A DNA stretch of 42,826 bases, taken from CBFHWY01 sp965659675 (lineage in GTDB: Bacteria; Bacteroidota; Bacteroidia; Flavobacteriales_G; Salibacteraceae). Position numbers and translations under genes: made by a program. Of this stretch, positions 1-9,661 are shown piece by piece. Positions within the stretch are counted from its first letter, which is position 1. Each line of letters starts with the position of its first letter. The stretch is taken from contig CBFHWY010000014.1 in NCBI GenBank assembly GCA_965659675.1, positions 1 to 42,826 of the forward strand. The letters run 5' to 3'. The notes under the pieces are model-generated. The model was not told the origin of the DNA. It saw only the letters and a list, made by a program, of their open reading frames with translations, and did not search any database.

Positions 1-103
1 GATGATGCCGATTGTGATGATAATGATCCTGGGAAATAAAGAACTGCGCATAAGTCCCCGATGAGCAAGTGACAATTAACAGAAAAAGGAGCAGCTTCTT
101 CAT
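1..103 (-). CDS. N-terminus of a secreted protein (partial)
   Basis: The first 34 codons of a minus-strand gene run off the left edge of the window. The start is the ATG at 103-101. The translation begins with a lysine pair and a leucine-rich hydrophobic stretch ending TYAQ, which is a typical Bacteroidota signal peptide, followed by a His-rich start of the mature chain (QDHYHHNRHH). It starts 5 bases after the priA stop, so it is probably co-transcribed with priA. The function cannot be told from this fragment. Confidence 0.6.
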   Translation of the reverse strand, partial: MKKLLLFLLIVTCSSGTYAQFFISQDHYHHNRHH

Positions 104-108
104 TGAGG

Positions 109-2535
109 CTAAAGCGGATCAACGTTAATCAACAAACGTACAGAACTTGTCCCAGATAGCTGTTTAAAGGTATCAAGCGTTGTCAACAAATCATTCTTGA
201 CTTGCAGGTGCTGTGCCGGATTGTATTTTATGATCATTTTCATTCTGTACCAGTTCCTTAGCCTTTGAACTGTTTCAAACTCTGGGCCAAGAACTTGGAC
301 ATTAGATTCAAAATCACAGACTTTTTTGAGCTTATGCGCTGCGTTTACAAGCTCTTTATTAACCCTATGCATGAGAATAACTTCTATCAAGCGCCTGTAT
401 GGGGGATAGTTAAAGGCAGACCTCTCTGCCAGTTGCGAATCCATGAATTCGTCTACCTGGTTATTTTTTAATCGAAGTATAACATCTGTATCGGTCTGAA
501 AACACTGAATGATCACTTTAGCTTTGTCGCTGCGCCGTCCAGCTCTCCCTGAGATCTGAGTTAACAGCTGAAAGCTTCGTTCAAAGGCCCTGAAGTCTGG
601 GAAGAACATGAGGTTGTCGGCATTGATCACACCCGCCAGACCAATATTGGCGAAATCAAAGCCTTTGGTCAGCATTTGTGTTCCTACCAAAATATCTGTT
701 TCTCCTTTTTGCATGGATGAGCTGATCTTTTCAAAGGCTCGTTTTCCTCTGGTGGTATCCAGATCCATTCTGGCGATCCTGGCATCTGGAAAAAGAATGG
801 ATAATTCCTCTTCCAGCTTTTCAGTGCCAATACCCTTCGTTTTGATCTTTTTTGATCCGCATTTTCTGCAGCTCGAGGAGATCTCAGTGGAGTGTCCACA
901 ATAATGACAATTCAAGCGATTCTTGTATTTGTGATAGGTGAGGGAGATGTCGCAATTCGGGCAATCAGGGATATCACCACAATCTTCACATTGAACATAA
1001 GGCGAAAATCCCCTTCGGTTTTGAAATAGCATCACCTGTTCCCCTTTCTCCAATGACCCCTGGATGCCATCAAACAGGGCCTTGCTCAGTGAACCTTTGT
1101 TTCTTTTTTTGTGATATTCTTCCTTCATATCCGCCACATGGATCTGAGGCATCTTCCAGTCGCCAAATCGCTTTTGAAGGCGAACAAGGGCATATTTCCC
1201 ATTTTTAGCATTGTAGTAGGATTCGGCGCTTGGGGTGGCGGTTCCGAGCAGCACCCTGATATTTCTACTTGATGCAAGGTAGGCTGCCAAATCTCTGGCG
1301 TGATACCTCGGGGCTGGATCCTGTTGCTTGTAAGATGGATCGTGTTCTTCATCAACGATGATGAGACCAAGTTGCTTAAAAGGCAAAAAAATGGATGATC
1401 GAGTTCCTAGAATCACCTTGATATTCCCTTTTCGTACGGCTTGCCAGATCTCCACCTGCTCATTGTCCGAAAGCCTGGAATGGAAAAAGGCGAGCGTATC
1501 TCCGAAATATGCGCTCAAGCGGTGAACTAATTGGGAAGTGAGTCCGATCTCAGGCAACATGTAAAGCACTTGATCTTCTTTTTTGAGATGATCTTCGATC
1601 AACCTCGAGTACACTTCAGTTTTGCCCGATGAGGTAACTCCGAAGAGGAGTTGCACCCCGTGTTCTTTCCAATTCGAATTGATCTTTTTGTATGCTTTTT
1701 GCTGGTCTGCGCTGAGTTCTGGAATGTCTTTTTTTATCGCGTATTTGGGAATGCGAGAGATCTTTTCCTCGCTCAGATCGATCAGGGATTTTTCAGCAAG
1801 TGACTTGATCACAGCACTTCCTATCTTGAGCTTTTTTTCAAGATCTTTCTTTCGCCACACGCGAACTCCCTGCATGTGCTCATTCACCAGAAATTCAATT
1901 GTTTCGCGCTGCTTTCTTGCCCGTGAATTGATCAGGTTCAGATCGATCTTATCAGGTTCGATCCTGATGATCTTCTCCGTTTTTTTAGTGTAGGATCTTT
2001 GCAGCTTTTCATAACTGTGAATGAAGCCAGTTGCTTTGAGTTCCTTTATGGATCGAGCCAAGCTTTTGACGCCGATCTCTTTGCTCAGTTTACTCACTTT
2101 GGTGTCTCCATTCTGCAGTAGGTAATTCACCAGAGATTGATTGGTCTTCCCTAATGAGTTAGGTGAATCGGGCAAGCTGGGTAGCAGACTTAGCATAGTG
2201 TTGCTGCTGAACTTGAGTCCGGACGGACAAGCTGCCTGAAACACCTCACCAAGGCTGCACAAATAATAGGAGGCGATCCATCCCCAAAGTAAGCGTTCTT
2301 GCTCTCCAAAGAGTGGCTCTTCGTCGAGTATTTCCATGATCTGCTTAGCTCTGAATTCAGGACTGCGATCATGCAGCTCATGCACAACCCCTGTGTACAG
2401 GTGTGCTTTACCAAAACTCACAAGTACTCGCTTACCTGGAGCAATCGTATCAAGCATAGCTTCAGGCACCGCATAGGTGAAGCTCCCCTTCAGGTGAAAA
2501 GGCAAGATCACTTCGGCAAAATGTTGAGCAGACAT
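109..2535 (-). CDS. priA: primosomal protein N' (replication restart helicase PriA)
   Basis: PriA is a superfamily 2 3'-5' DNA helicase that recognises stalled forks and reloads the replisome. The 808-residue protein has the expected order. A DNA-binding N-terminal domain (AEVILPFHLKGSFTY) comes first, then the Walker A motif GVTSSGKTE near residue 302 and the DEEH box near 397. An eight-cysteine zinc module follows (CEDCGDIPDCPNC ... CHYC ... CRKC, about 518-560), and last the helicase motifs GTQMLTKGFDF and QISGRAGR. I chose the ATG at 2535-2533; a TTG two codons upstream is also in frame but less likely. It is divergent from the symporter gene, with about 100 bases between them, and is followed closely by a secreted protein gene. 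Confidence 0.97.
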   Translation of the reverse strand: MSAQHFAEVILPFHLKGSFTYAVPEAMLDTIAPGKRVLVSFGKAHLYTGVVHELHDRSPEFRAKQIMEILDEEPLFGEQERLLWGWIASYYLCSLGEVFQAACPSGLKFSSNTMLSLLPSLPDSPNSLGKTNQSLVNYLLQNGDTKVSKLSKEIGVKSLARSIKELKATGFIHSYEKLQRSYTKKTEKIIRIEPDKIDLNLINSRARKQRETIEFLVNEHMQGVRVWRKKDLEKKLKIGSAVIKSLAEKSLIDLSEEKISRIPKYAIKKDIPELSADQQKAYKKINSNWKEHGVQLLFGVTSSGKTEVYSRLIEDHLKKEDQVLYMLPEIGLTSQLVHRLSAYFGDTLAFFHSRLSDNEQVEIWQAVRKGNIKVILGTRSSIFLPFKQLGLIIVDEEHDPSYKQQDPAPRYHARDLAAYLASSRNIRVLLGTATPSAESYYNAKNGKYALVRLQKRFGDWKMPQIHVADMKEEYHKKRNKGSLSKALFDGIQGSLEKGEQVMLFQNRRGFSPYVQCEDCGDIPDCPNCDISLTYHKYKNRLNCHYCGHSTEISSSCRKCGSKKIKTKGIGTEKLEEELSILFPDARIARMDLDTTRGKRAFEKISSSMQKGETDILVGTQMLTKGFDFANIGLAGVINADNLMFFPDFRAFERSFQLLTQISGRAGRRSDKAKVIIQCFQTDTDVILRLKNNQVDEFMDSQLAERSAFNYPPYRRLIEVILMHRVNKELVNAAHKLKKVCDFESNVQVLGPEFETVQRLRNWYRMKMIIKYNPAQHLQVKNDLLTTLDTFKQLSGTSSVRLLINVDPL

Positions 2536-2635
2536 CAACAACGAAATAAAAGACTTTTGGCTATCTACACATCAATGTTCATGAAACACTTTGTACAGCT
2601 TACCAACAATCGGAATATTCTTCAATTTCGTTCAT

Positions 2636-4429
2636 ATGGTCTTCGAGTGGATTGATTGGCTCATCATAGCTGCGTTTCTTGGCTTGTCTCTAGGGATAGG
2701 GATATTCTATCAGAAACGCGCCAGCAGCTCCTTAGCTGATTTCTTTTTAGGTGGCAGAAACCTACCCTGGTATGTTGCTGGTCTGTCGATGGTAGCCACC
2801 ACCTTCGCTGCTGATACGCCCCTCTGGGTCACTGAAGTGATCGCTCAACACGGCGTATCGGGAAACTGGTTGTGGTGGAATATGTTGGCAGGTGGGATGT
2901 TAACCACTTTTTTCTTTGCGCGAATGTGGCGGAAGGCAAATATTCTAACAGAACTTGAATTCATAGAAATGCGCTACGGTGGATGGCCAGCTCGCTTGCT
3001 CAGAGGCTTTCGGTCGGTCTATCTGGGTATCTTCATGAATGTGATCATCATTGCCTGGGTAAATTACGCGCTGCTCACTATCCTTCAGATCTTCTTTGGA
3101 TTGGAGAGTTCAGGTCCCTGGTGGCAGAATGAACTCTACTGGTACATTTTGCTCGCCATGATCTTCGTTGCTATTTATTCTTCCCTTTCGGGATTGATCG
3201 GTGTGGCAATGACAGATACCGTGCAGTTCTTTATTGCCATGATTTCCTGCATTATTCTTGCGGTTTTTGTCTTGGATTCTCCTGAGATCGGTGGGGTAGA
3301 TGGACTCAAATCTAAACTCCCTGAATGGCGATTCAAATTTTTTCCGAGCATTGGAAGTACCGCAGAGGGGGTAGAGGTTTTTAGTATTGGAGTAGCCAGC
3401 TTTTTGACCTTTTCTTTGGTGCAGTGGTGGGCTTCCTGGTATCCAGGAGCAGAACCAGGAGGAGGTGGGTACATTGCCCAGCGAATGATGAGTGCAAGAT
3501 CGGAAAAGGACGCCGTTTGGGCTAGTTTATTCTTTCAGATCGCACATTACTGTTTGAGGCCTTGGCCCTGGATCATTGTTGCGCTTTGTGCTTTGGTCCT
3601 TTACCCCGATCTATCTACAGAAGATGCAGGCCAGGGTTTTGTTCTCATCATGAGAGATTACCTGCCCGCAGGACTAAAAGGATTACTCTTTGTTGCTTTT
3701 ATTTCTGCCTACATGAGTACTATTTCAACACAATTGAATTGGGGTGCCAGCTTGCTTACCAACGACCTTTATCGTCGTTTCATGAAGTCTGAGGATAAGT
3801 TTGAAAGCGAGGAGCAGGCGCAAAAGCATTATGTGAAAATAGGAAGAGTTTTTACGAGCGTATTGATGCTCATTGCCTTTTTAGTGACCACCAGAATTGA
3901 AACCATTGACGCCGCCGCTAAATTTTTGATTCAGTGTGGTGCTGGTTTGGGTCTGGTTTTGATCCTAAGATGGTATTGGTGGCGAATCAATGCCTGGAGC
4001 GAGATTGCGGCTAGTGTCGCTCCAATTATAGGCTATGTGATGGCAAACTACTTTTTTGAGTTTGAATTTCCCTACAACTTTTTGTTCACCGTTCTTTTCA
4101 GTTTGATCATTTGGTTGCCTGTTACTTTCCTAACACGTGCAGAGCCTTTTGAGAAGCTCAGTAGTTTCTATCAGAAAGTAGAACCGGGTGGATGGTGGCC
4201 AAGACGTTTTCGGGGTGAGGGGACACAGTTTCAATGGAGCATGAAGCCGATGTTCAGCTGGATCAGTGCCTTGTTAGGCACATACAGTGTTTTGTTTGGT
4301 ATTGGTTACCTGATATTCAAAGACTATGCTGAAAGCACAGTTTGGCTAGTAATAGGGGGAGCTAGCTTTGTGATCCTTTACCTGCTAATGCGGACTACCA
4401 AAGAAAGCCGATCACAAGACCAAAGATGA
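2636..4429 (+). CDS. sodium:solute symporter family protein
   Basis: This is an integral membrane transporter of the SSS (SLC5-like) family, which couples solute uptake to sodium. About 13 to 14 hydrophobic segments span the 597 residues. Family-typical stretches include the N-terminal DFFLGGRNLPWYVAGLSMVA and the Trp-rich NWLWWNML. I chose the ATG at 2636 (MVFEWIDWL); an in-frame TTG at 2591 would add 15 residues that do not look like part of the family. The substrate cannot be read from sequence. The last 35 bases overlap a small minus-strand gene that ends inside it. Confidence 0.9.
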   Translation: MVFEWIDWLIIAAFLGLSLGIGIFYQKRASSSLADFFLGGRNLPWYVAGLSMVATTFAADTPLWVTEVIAQHGVSGNWLWWNMLAGGMLTTFFFARMWRKANILTELEFIEMRYGGWPARLLRGFRSVYLGIFMNVIIIAWVNYALLTILQIFFGLESSGPWWQNELYWYILLAMIFVAIYSSLSGLIGVAMTDTVQFFIAMISCIILAVFVLDSPEIGGVDGLKSKLPEWRFKFFPSIGSTAEGVEVFSIGVASFLTFSLVQWWASWYPGAEPGGGGYIAQRMMSARSEKDAVWASLFFQIAHYCLRPWPWIIVALCALVLYPDLSTEDAGQGFVLIMRDYLPAGLKGLLFVAFISAYMSTISTQLNWGASLLTNDLYRRFMKSEDKFESEEQAQKHYVKIGRVFTSVLMLIAFLVTTRIETIDAAAKFLIQCGAGLGLVLILRWYWWRINAWSEIAASVAPIIGYVMANYFFEFEFPYNFLFTVLFSLIIWLPVTFLTRAEPFEKLSSFYQKVEPGGWWPRRFRGEGTQFQWSMKPMFSWISALLGTYSVLFGIGYLIFKDYAESTVWLVIGGASFVILYLLMRTTKESRSQDQR

Positions 4430-4517
4430 TCAATAAGGCTGCTATTGTATAAACTACAACGAAACTGTTTGCGCCTCCGTCTTCGTATCCTGGATCCTCA
4501 AAAGTATGATCTGACAT
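4395..4517 (-). CDS. 40-residue single-pass membrane protein
   Basis: A short minus-strand ORF with ATG at 4517-4515 and TAG at 4397-4395 encodes 40 residues. The N-terminal half is acidic and polar (MSDHTFEDPGYEDGG), and the C-terminal half is one hydrophobic helix (FVVVYTIAALLIIFGLVIGF) ending in LW. The acidic head, single helix and short tail look like a designed small membrane protein and not a chance ORF. A TAGTTTTG sequence upstream on the minus strand matches the Bacteroidota -7 consensus, so it may have its own promoter just past the terminator of the DUF4139 gene. The function is unknown. Confidence 0.6.
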   Translation of the reverse strand: MSDHTFEDPGYEDGGANSFVVVYTIAALLIIFGLVIGFLW

Positions 4518-4543
4518 TTTCTTGATTTTGGTACAAAACTAAA

Positions 4544-4572
4544 AAAGCCCGCACTATAAAGTAACGGGCTTT
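4544..4572 (-). terminator. rho-independent terminator of the DUF4139 operon
   Basis: An inverted repeat with 8-base arms (AAAGCCCG / CGGGCTTT) and a 13-base loop is followed on the minus strand by a run of T. It lies 8 bases past the DUF4139 stop and closes the long minus-strand polycistron. Confidence 0.85.
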
Positions 4573-4580
4573 AGAAACTT

Positions 4581-6179
4581 TTAAAGATTAATTCTTTTAT
4601 CCTTTGGATATTTCACGATGTATTTGAACTCGTGCTTTTTAGATTCCGAAGGAGCAAGTTCGTATTCCCAACTGAGCGTACCGGTTTGTTCATCGTGTCC
4701 GGCACCGCCGGTTTCTTCGAGTTCCACGGTGATCTCCTTATTGGAGCTAATCGGAATCTGGTCTTTTAAAACAAGTTTGATCGTGCTCGATTTGGTGTTC
4801 TTCACACTGAGTTCGATTCCGATGTTCTCCTTTTTGTTGTTTCCGATCAATTTAGACTCGCAGTAATCTTCAATGCGTTTTCTCTTGACCACCACTTGCT
4901 TGTCCTCTCCAAAAGAGATGTCGAGTTTAGCATTGGTGTTATTGGCATTAATGTAGGTCTTGCCTAAATAAACACCCTGATAATAAATGCTGGCCTGACC
5001 AGATAGCAACTGGTACTTTTCCCAGCCTCCAACAGAGGCAACAAGGAAGGTTTTGTCAGAGTATTTAGGAGCTGCGAAGTAATAATACTCGGCTTCCAAT
5101 TCCTCCTGGCGAACATTCACTGTATGCCTTTTATTGTCAGACGGAACATTGTATGGAATATCAATCTTGAAATTGATGTTGAGTTGTGATTCTGTGACCG
5201 AAGTGAGCGGTGCTGCAGTTTGCGCTGAACCTTCAGCATCTTCAGCGATAGTTATTCCAGAAAGAGCCATCGGAGTCCTTCGGTTCGATTGATAGGTCAT
5301 GTCCTTTTGCACATTTCCAATAAATCGCAATACCCATGGATTCACCACTGGCTTATTGGTTCGTTGTGTTGGGTTAGAAGTAGAAAGTTCAAGCTTAACT
5401 TTTTTCCAGTCGACCCCCGTACTTTGGTAAACTTGTGCATTATAGTCGAGTTGAATGTTTTTTTCGGGACCTGAGGCACGAAGATCATACACCGGATTCC
5501 ACCCCGCATTTGGAACATAATACTTGAGCTTAAAGCTAGCTGGAGTATTCTTTTTTACAGCAACCTCAACTACGATCTCAGAGCTTTGTTTGTTGCCAGT
5601 CCTTAACTGAGAAAGCTGACCATTAATTCTTCTGATCTCTTCTCGAAGTTCCTTTTCATTTCGGTTGATCTCTTTCTGCTTGATCATGATATCTCTTAAC
5701 CTATTGCGAAAGAATTCAGACATCTCTTCCAGATCTTCTATGGCAAAACCCAGTTCTTCGCCGGGTTCTATCTTTCTGTTGGTTACGATCATATTGCGCT
5801 CTTCTTTGTAAACCTCTCTCATTCCCAGCTCGTAATTAAGCTCTTCGTTCAGGGATTCAAGCGTATCTTCCAGGAGCGCAATTTTCTCATTCTCCTTCAT
5901 TCCCTTCAGGTAATTTCTTTGATGAGAAACGGAAAGAATGGTAAAATCTCCTTTTCCCTCTACCTGAACGGAGGAAGGATTCACATTCATGGTAAGTCCA
6001 TCAAACACAAGAAAATAAGTGCCAGGGGTCAGGAACTTTTTAGCTTCTCGTGTGATCTGTGCACCACGTATGAATACAGTAGCTTCTTTGATCTCACTGT
6101 CAATAATGATGTTTTGATCTTCTGCCCTTAGGCCCATAAAGAGAAGTATGGCGAAAAGGCTTAGTGTTAGTTTCTTCAT
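4581..6179 (-). CDS. DUF4139 domain-containing protein (mucoidy inhibitor MuiA family)
   Basis: This 532-residue exported protein belongs to the MuiA/CHP02231 family. It has a signal peptide (MKKLTLSLFAILLFMGLRAE) and a DUF4140-like N-terminal part (EATVFIRGAQITREAKKFL). A charged coiled coil follows at about residues 95-190, then a long beta-rich DUF4139 region (YYVPNAGWNPVYDLRA, later KRKRIEDYCESKLIGNNKKENIGIELSVKN). The biochemical role of the family is not established. The coiled coil plus beta domains suggest an envelope structural or assembly role. It starts 47 bases after the S9 peptidase stop and is followed by the operon terminator. Confidence 0.88.
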   Translation of the reverse strand: MKKLTLSLFAILLFMGLRAEDQNIIIDSEIKEATVFIRGAQITREAKKFLTPGTYFLVFDGLTMNVNPSSVQVEGKGDFTILSVSHQRNYLKGMKENEKIALLEDTLESLNEELNYELGMREVYKEERNMIVTNRKIEPGEELGFAIEDLEEMSEFFRNRLRDIMIKQKEINRNEKELREEIRRINGQLSQLRTGNKQSSEIVVEVAVKKNTPASFKLKYYVPNAGWNPVYDLRASGPEKNIQLDYNAQVYQSTGVDWKKVKLELSTSNPTQRTNKPVVNPWVLRFIGNVQKDMTYQSNRRTPMALSGITIAEDAEGSAQTAAPLTSVTESQLNINFKIDIPYNVPSDNKRHTVNVRQEELEAEYYYFAAPKYSDKTFLVASVGGWEKYQLLSGQASIYYQGVYLGKTYINANNTNAKLDISFGEDKQVVVKRKRIEDYCESKLIGNNKKENIGIELSVKNTKSSTIKLVLKDQIPISSNKEITVELEETGGAGHDEQTGTLSWEYELAPSESKKHEFKYIVKYPKDKRINL

Positions 6180-6226
6180 TTGTTTTTTTCTTTAACAGTC
6201 CAATACACGTGCCGAATTTGATCGGC

Positions 6227-9079
6227 TTACTCAGATTTTAATTCAAGACCATAATCGATCCCTTTTCTCAGGGCAGGGATACCATCCATCCATTCAGGTC
6301 TTGCTTCATCTTTTAAATAATGATCGAAGAATTGCATCATTCTTATGCTGAGGTCTTCTTTGTTTGCCATTTTTCTAAGGTTGTGGGCATCACCGTTGTA
6401 ATTGAGTAGCCAAACGGGCTTATTCAGACGTCGAAGCGCAACGAAATATTCAATTCCCTGATACCAGGGTACAGCACCGTCATTGTCATTATGCATGATG
6501 AGTAGGGGAGTTTGAACCTTATCGGCGAAAAACACTGGAGAATTCTCAATGTAGCGATCTCTTGCTTCCCAAAGGTTTGCGCCAATTCGACTTTGTGTCC
6601 TTTCATATTGGAACATCCTACTGTAGCCACTTCCCCAGCGAATGCCACCATATGCTGAGGTCATGTTACTTACAGGAGCTCCTGCCATGGCAGCAGCGTA
6701 TCTATCGGTTTGTGTAATAAGGTAGGCTGTTTGATACCCGCCCCAGCTCTGACCCTGCAGACCGATCTTCTTGTTATCCACATAGCCTTTCTTCAGCATA
6801 TGCTCTACCCCAGAGTCTATGCACCAAAGCGCATCCTTTCCAGGTTGGCCTTCGGTGTATTTGATGTCAGGAACAAAAACAATGTATCCCAGACTCGCAT
6901 ACATGGACGGATAGATAATGCTAGCAGTAGGACGCGGATGCCAAAAACGATTCAAATTATTTGAGTTTCGTTCGTAGAAATATACGAGCATGGGGTAAGT
7001 CTTGCTGGAATCGAATCCTGCGGGTTTGTAGATCAGGCCTTCCAATTTCGAGGCATCCTCTGGGTGTTTCCATGAGGTTAACTCAACTGAGCCGATGTCG
7101 TAATCTTCCATTTGCTCACTGAATTTACTCAGTCGATCGCGTTCTGTCAAATTGCGATTTGAAAGGATCAGGTCCGGTGCTTTTTGATAACTACTTTCTC
7201 GGAAAATGAGCTCATCACTGTTTCTTGCCTTCTTCACCCTTGTGAAACGCTTATCTTCTTTCGCCAGTATTTCGATGTTGGAACCTTTTAACTGGGCAAA
7301 ACCAGCAGATTTATCTTTCCAATCGAATACCGATAACAAGATGGCTGCATTGAGTGAGATGTGATCTTCTTCTCGATCAAGTTTAATGATTCGATAAGTG
7401 ACCTGCTCTTCTCTTCCTTTGGTGAGGCGCATGGCTTCACCTGTGTAAAGATGAAATAACCAGATGTCGTACCTGTCGTAAATGAAAACAGCCGAATCTC
7501 CTTTTGTGTATCCTCCAAGTCCATAAGGATAAGCCGGACTGGGTGTGTCGTGTAATTCATTCTCCCAGGAGACCTTTTGTCCCCTGGTGAGTTGCCTTTT
7601 GCTAAGGCCATTGAAATCGATCTGCCACCAGTTCTTGTCATTCAGATCATAGTACGAATAGAATTTCGCCAGGGGAGAAAGAGAGCTGCTCGAGCGATGA
7701 GCCATCAGCAGGGAGTCTTTTTTACCGGTATTCAGATCAATTCGGTAGTAGTCCCTATAGGGTGGCCAATCCCATGAATACTGCTTTCTGTATGGAAGGT
7801 TTGTGTTCAGTAGGGCGTATTGTACCGTATCAATACCCGGTAGTATCATTCGATCAATTGTTGAGTCCGTCAGGATCTGCAAACGACCCAATTCCATATC
7901 ATAAACTGAAGCCCAGCTTGCTTTCTTTTCGCGTTTTAGTTCGTGCAGCTGCTGGGTCTGTAATTTTCCATCGGTCCACGACCAAAGGTCCAGCTTTGCT
8001 TTCTCTTCATTGAGGACCGTATCTTTTTCCGGTTCATTTCTGGGACTTCGCCCGTAATAGATAAAGAGTCTGCCAGAATTTTCAGAGAATGCAAGCTTTG
8101 AGAATGATCTGAGGGTGTAGGAATCACCGTAGCTGTTAGAGTCGGTGATTTGAGTGAGCTCCTTTTGCTTGTGTTTCCAAAGCCAAAGTTGATATGCCTT
8201 TTGTTTGAAAGTATCAGTGCTATGTAAAAAGCAGAAGTTTTGGCCGATGTCATCCCAGGTGAGCTGTTTGAAATCGCCTTCAGATTTTAGTAGTTCCATC
8301 GATAAGCCAAGCTTGATGTCCAGGATATTGAGCACGAGAGAGTCACCTGATTTCTTTAGGTAGGCCAATGAGTTTCCGTATTTCGAAAGACTAAATTCTG
8401 CCACCGAATCTATTTCAGTTTGATGGCCGCTTTCATTGCTGAAGTACATCAGCTTATAGAACTTTGTGTCCTTTTTCTTTGATTTCTTTTTAGGACTGTC
8501 CTGGCTTTCTTTCTTTTTCTTTTTAGTCTTTTTCTTCCGTTTTTTCTTTTTGCTCTTTTTACTTTCCTCCTCTTCATTCTTTTTCTTCTTCTTTTTTGGA
8601 TAGGGAAGTGTCGCTACAAGGAGATCCGATGAATCAGCAGCTATTTCATAGCGCTCAAATTCACCAAATTGCAGCAGAGAATCGGAATCAAATAAATAGA
8701 TCTGCAAACTGTCACCTTGAAGCTCTGCCTTTTCTCCATGCCATTTTTCCTTGTTTTGTTTAGCGAGCTTAATGGCTCTGATCGTATCATAAGGCATGCT
8801 TCTCTCCAGCAGGAGGTAATTACTGCTGCCAGAGAATTTCGCTTTCTTCGTTTGAGGGAAGATCAATTCTTTGTTCACAACCCTATTCAGCAGTATTAAT
8901 GAGTCTTGCTTTTTGGCTTGCTGTGCGGTGAAATAGACCCATCGGCCATTGTTAGATATGTCAGCAGACTTCAGACTTTTCCAATCGTCGAACATATCTG
9001 GATGGAAGGCACGTTCATTTTGCGCTAAAAGCAGGCTTGTTAGAAATAGCAGGGAAATACTCGTAAATAGCTTTTTCAT
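6227..9079 (-). CDS. prolyl-oligopeptidase-family S9 peptidase with lysine-rich insert
   Basis: This is a secreted serine peptidase of 950 residues. A signal peptide (MKKLFTSISLLFLTSLLLAQ) is followed by a beta-propeller-type region and a C-terminal alpha/beta-hydrolase domain. The catalytic triad is visible: Ser in GQSWGG near residue 777, Asp in HNDNDGAVPW near 866 and His in NGDAHNLRK near 898. I chose the ATG at 9079, which overlaps the maf stop (ATGA); the 33 residues encoded upstream of it are not signal-like. Residues about 160-203 are an unusual run made almost only of Lys, Glu and Ser, inserted in the propeller region. The substrate is probably peptides in the periplasm or outside the cell. 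Confidence 0.92.
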   Translation of the reverse strand: MKKLFTSISLLFLTSLLLAQNERAFHPDMFDDWKSLKSADISNNGRWVYFTAQQAKKQDSLILLNRVVNKELIFPQTKKAKFSGSSNYLLLERSMPYDTIRAIKLAKQNKEKWHGEKAELQGDSLQIYLFDSDSLLQFGEFERYEIAADSSDLLVATLPYPKKKKKKNEEEESKKSKKKKRKKKTKKKKKESQDSPKKKSKKKDTKFYKLMYFSNESGHQTEIDSVAEFSLSKYGNSLAYLKKSGDSLVLNILDIKLGLSMELLKSEGDFKQLTWDDIGQNFCFLHSTDTFKQKAYQLWLWKHKQKELTQITDSNSYGDSYTLRSFSKLAFSENSGRLFIYYGRSPRNEPEKDTVLNEEKAKLDLWSWTDGKLQTQQLHELKREKKASWASVYDMELGRLQILTDSTIDRMILPGIDTVQYALLNTNLPYRKQYSWDWPPYRDYYRIDLNTGKKDSLLMAHRSSSSLSPLAKFYSYYDLNDKNWWQIDFNGLSKRQLTRGQKVSWENELHDTPSPAYPYGLGGYTKGDSAVFIYDRYDIWLFHLYTGEAMRLTKGREEQVTYRIIKLDREEDHISLNAAILLSVFDWKDKSAGFAQLKGSNIEILAKEDKRFTRVKKARNSDELIFRESSYQKAPDLILSNRNLTERDRLSKFSEQMEDYDIGSVELTSWKHPEDASKLEGLIYKPAGFDSSKTYPMLVYFYERNSNNLNRFWHPRPTASIIYPSMYASLGYIVFVPDIKYTEGQPGKDALWCIDSGVEHMLKKGYVDNKKIGLQGQSWGGYQTAYLITQTDRYAAAMAGAPVSNMTSAYGGIRWGSGYSRMFQYERTQSRIGANLWEARDRYIENSPVFFADKVQTPLLIMHNDNDGAVPWYQGIEYFVALRRLNKPVWLLNYNGDAHNLRKMANKEDLSIRMMQFFDHYLKDEARPEWMDGIPALRKGIDYGLELKSE

Positions 9080-9660
9080 ACGAAGTTCTTTAGTGCTCGA
9101 TATAATTTTGGGAGCGGGAGTCCCATCACATTGTAAAAGCAACCCTTCATAGAGTCGATGGCAATGTAGCCGATCCATTCCTGGATCCCATAACTACCCG
9201 CCTTGTCGAAAGGTTGGTAACGATCAATGTAATAGTTGATCTCCTGATCTTCAAGCTTGTGAAATTGAACCAGGGTCTCATCTTTAAAGCAAAGGCTGCT
9301 ACTTCCGGATCGAAGGCAAACGCCAGTGACCACCTTGTGCTCATTGGCAGATAGCGACTTTAACATATCAAAGGATTCAGCCTTTGAAGCTGGTTTATTC
9401 ATGATCTTATCATTCAGGATCACCACGGTATCTGCAGTGATCAATATTTGCCGATCGCTTAATTCTTTTGGGTATTGTGCTGCTTTTTGGGCAGCCAAAT
9501 ATTCAGGGACTTCCTCTAATCTCATTTCTGGATCAAAGGATTCATCAGCATTGATCGGCTCGATTTTGAAGTTCAGATCCAGACCTTTGAGGAGATGCTG
9601 TCTTCTGGGTGATTGAGACCCGAGAATGAGATCATATTCTGAGAGCAGCTCAGCGATCAT
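9076..9660 (-). CDS. maf: Maf-like nucleotide pyrophosphatase
   Basis: Maf proteins are cytoplasmic nucleoside triphosphate pyrophosphatases that hydrolyse non-canonical or canonical NTPs and were first linked to septum inhibition. The 194-residue protein has the family hallmarks: LILGSQSPRRQHLLKGL near the N-terminus, the INADESFDP segment, and ITADTVVILNDKIMNKP. KVVTGVCLR and DKAGSYGIQEW complete the family fold. Its stop overlaps the start of the S9 peptidase gene (ATGA), and it starts 1 base after the UbiA stop, so it sits inside a coupled operon. Confidence 0.94.
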   Translation of the reverse strand: MIAELLSEYDLILGSQSPRRQHLLKGLDLNFKIEPINADESFDPEMRLEEVPEYLAAQKAAQYPKELSDRQILITADTVVILNDKIMNKPASKAESFDMLKSLSANEHKVVTGVCLRSGSSSLCFKDETLVQFHKLEDQEINYYIDRYQPFDKAGSYGIQEWIGYIAIDSMKGCFYNVMGLPLPKLYRALKNFV

Positions 9661-9661
9661 G

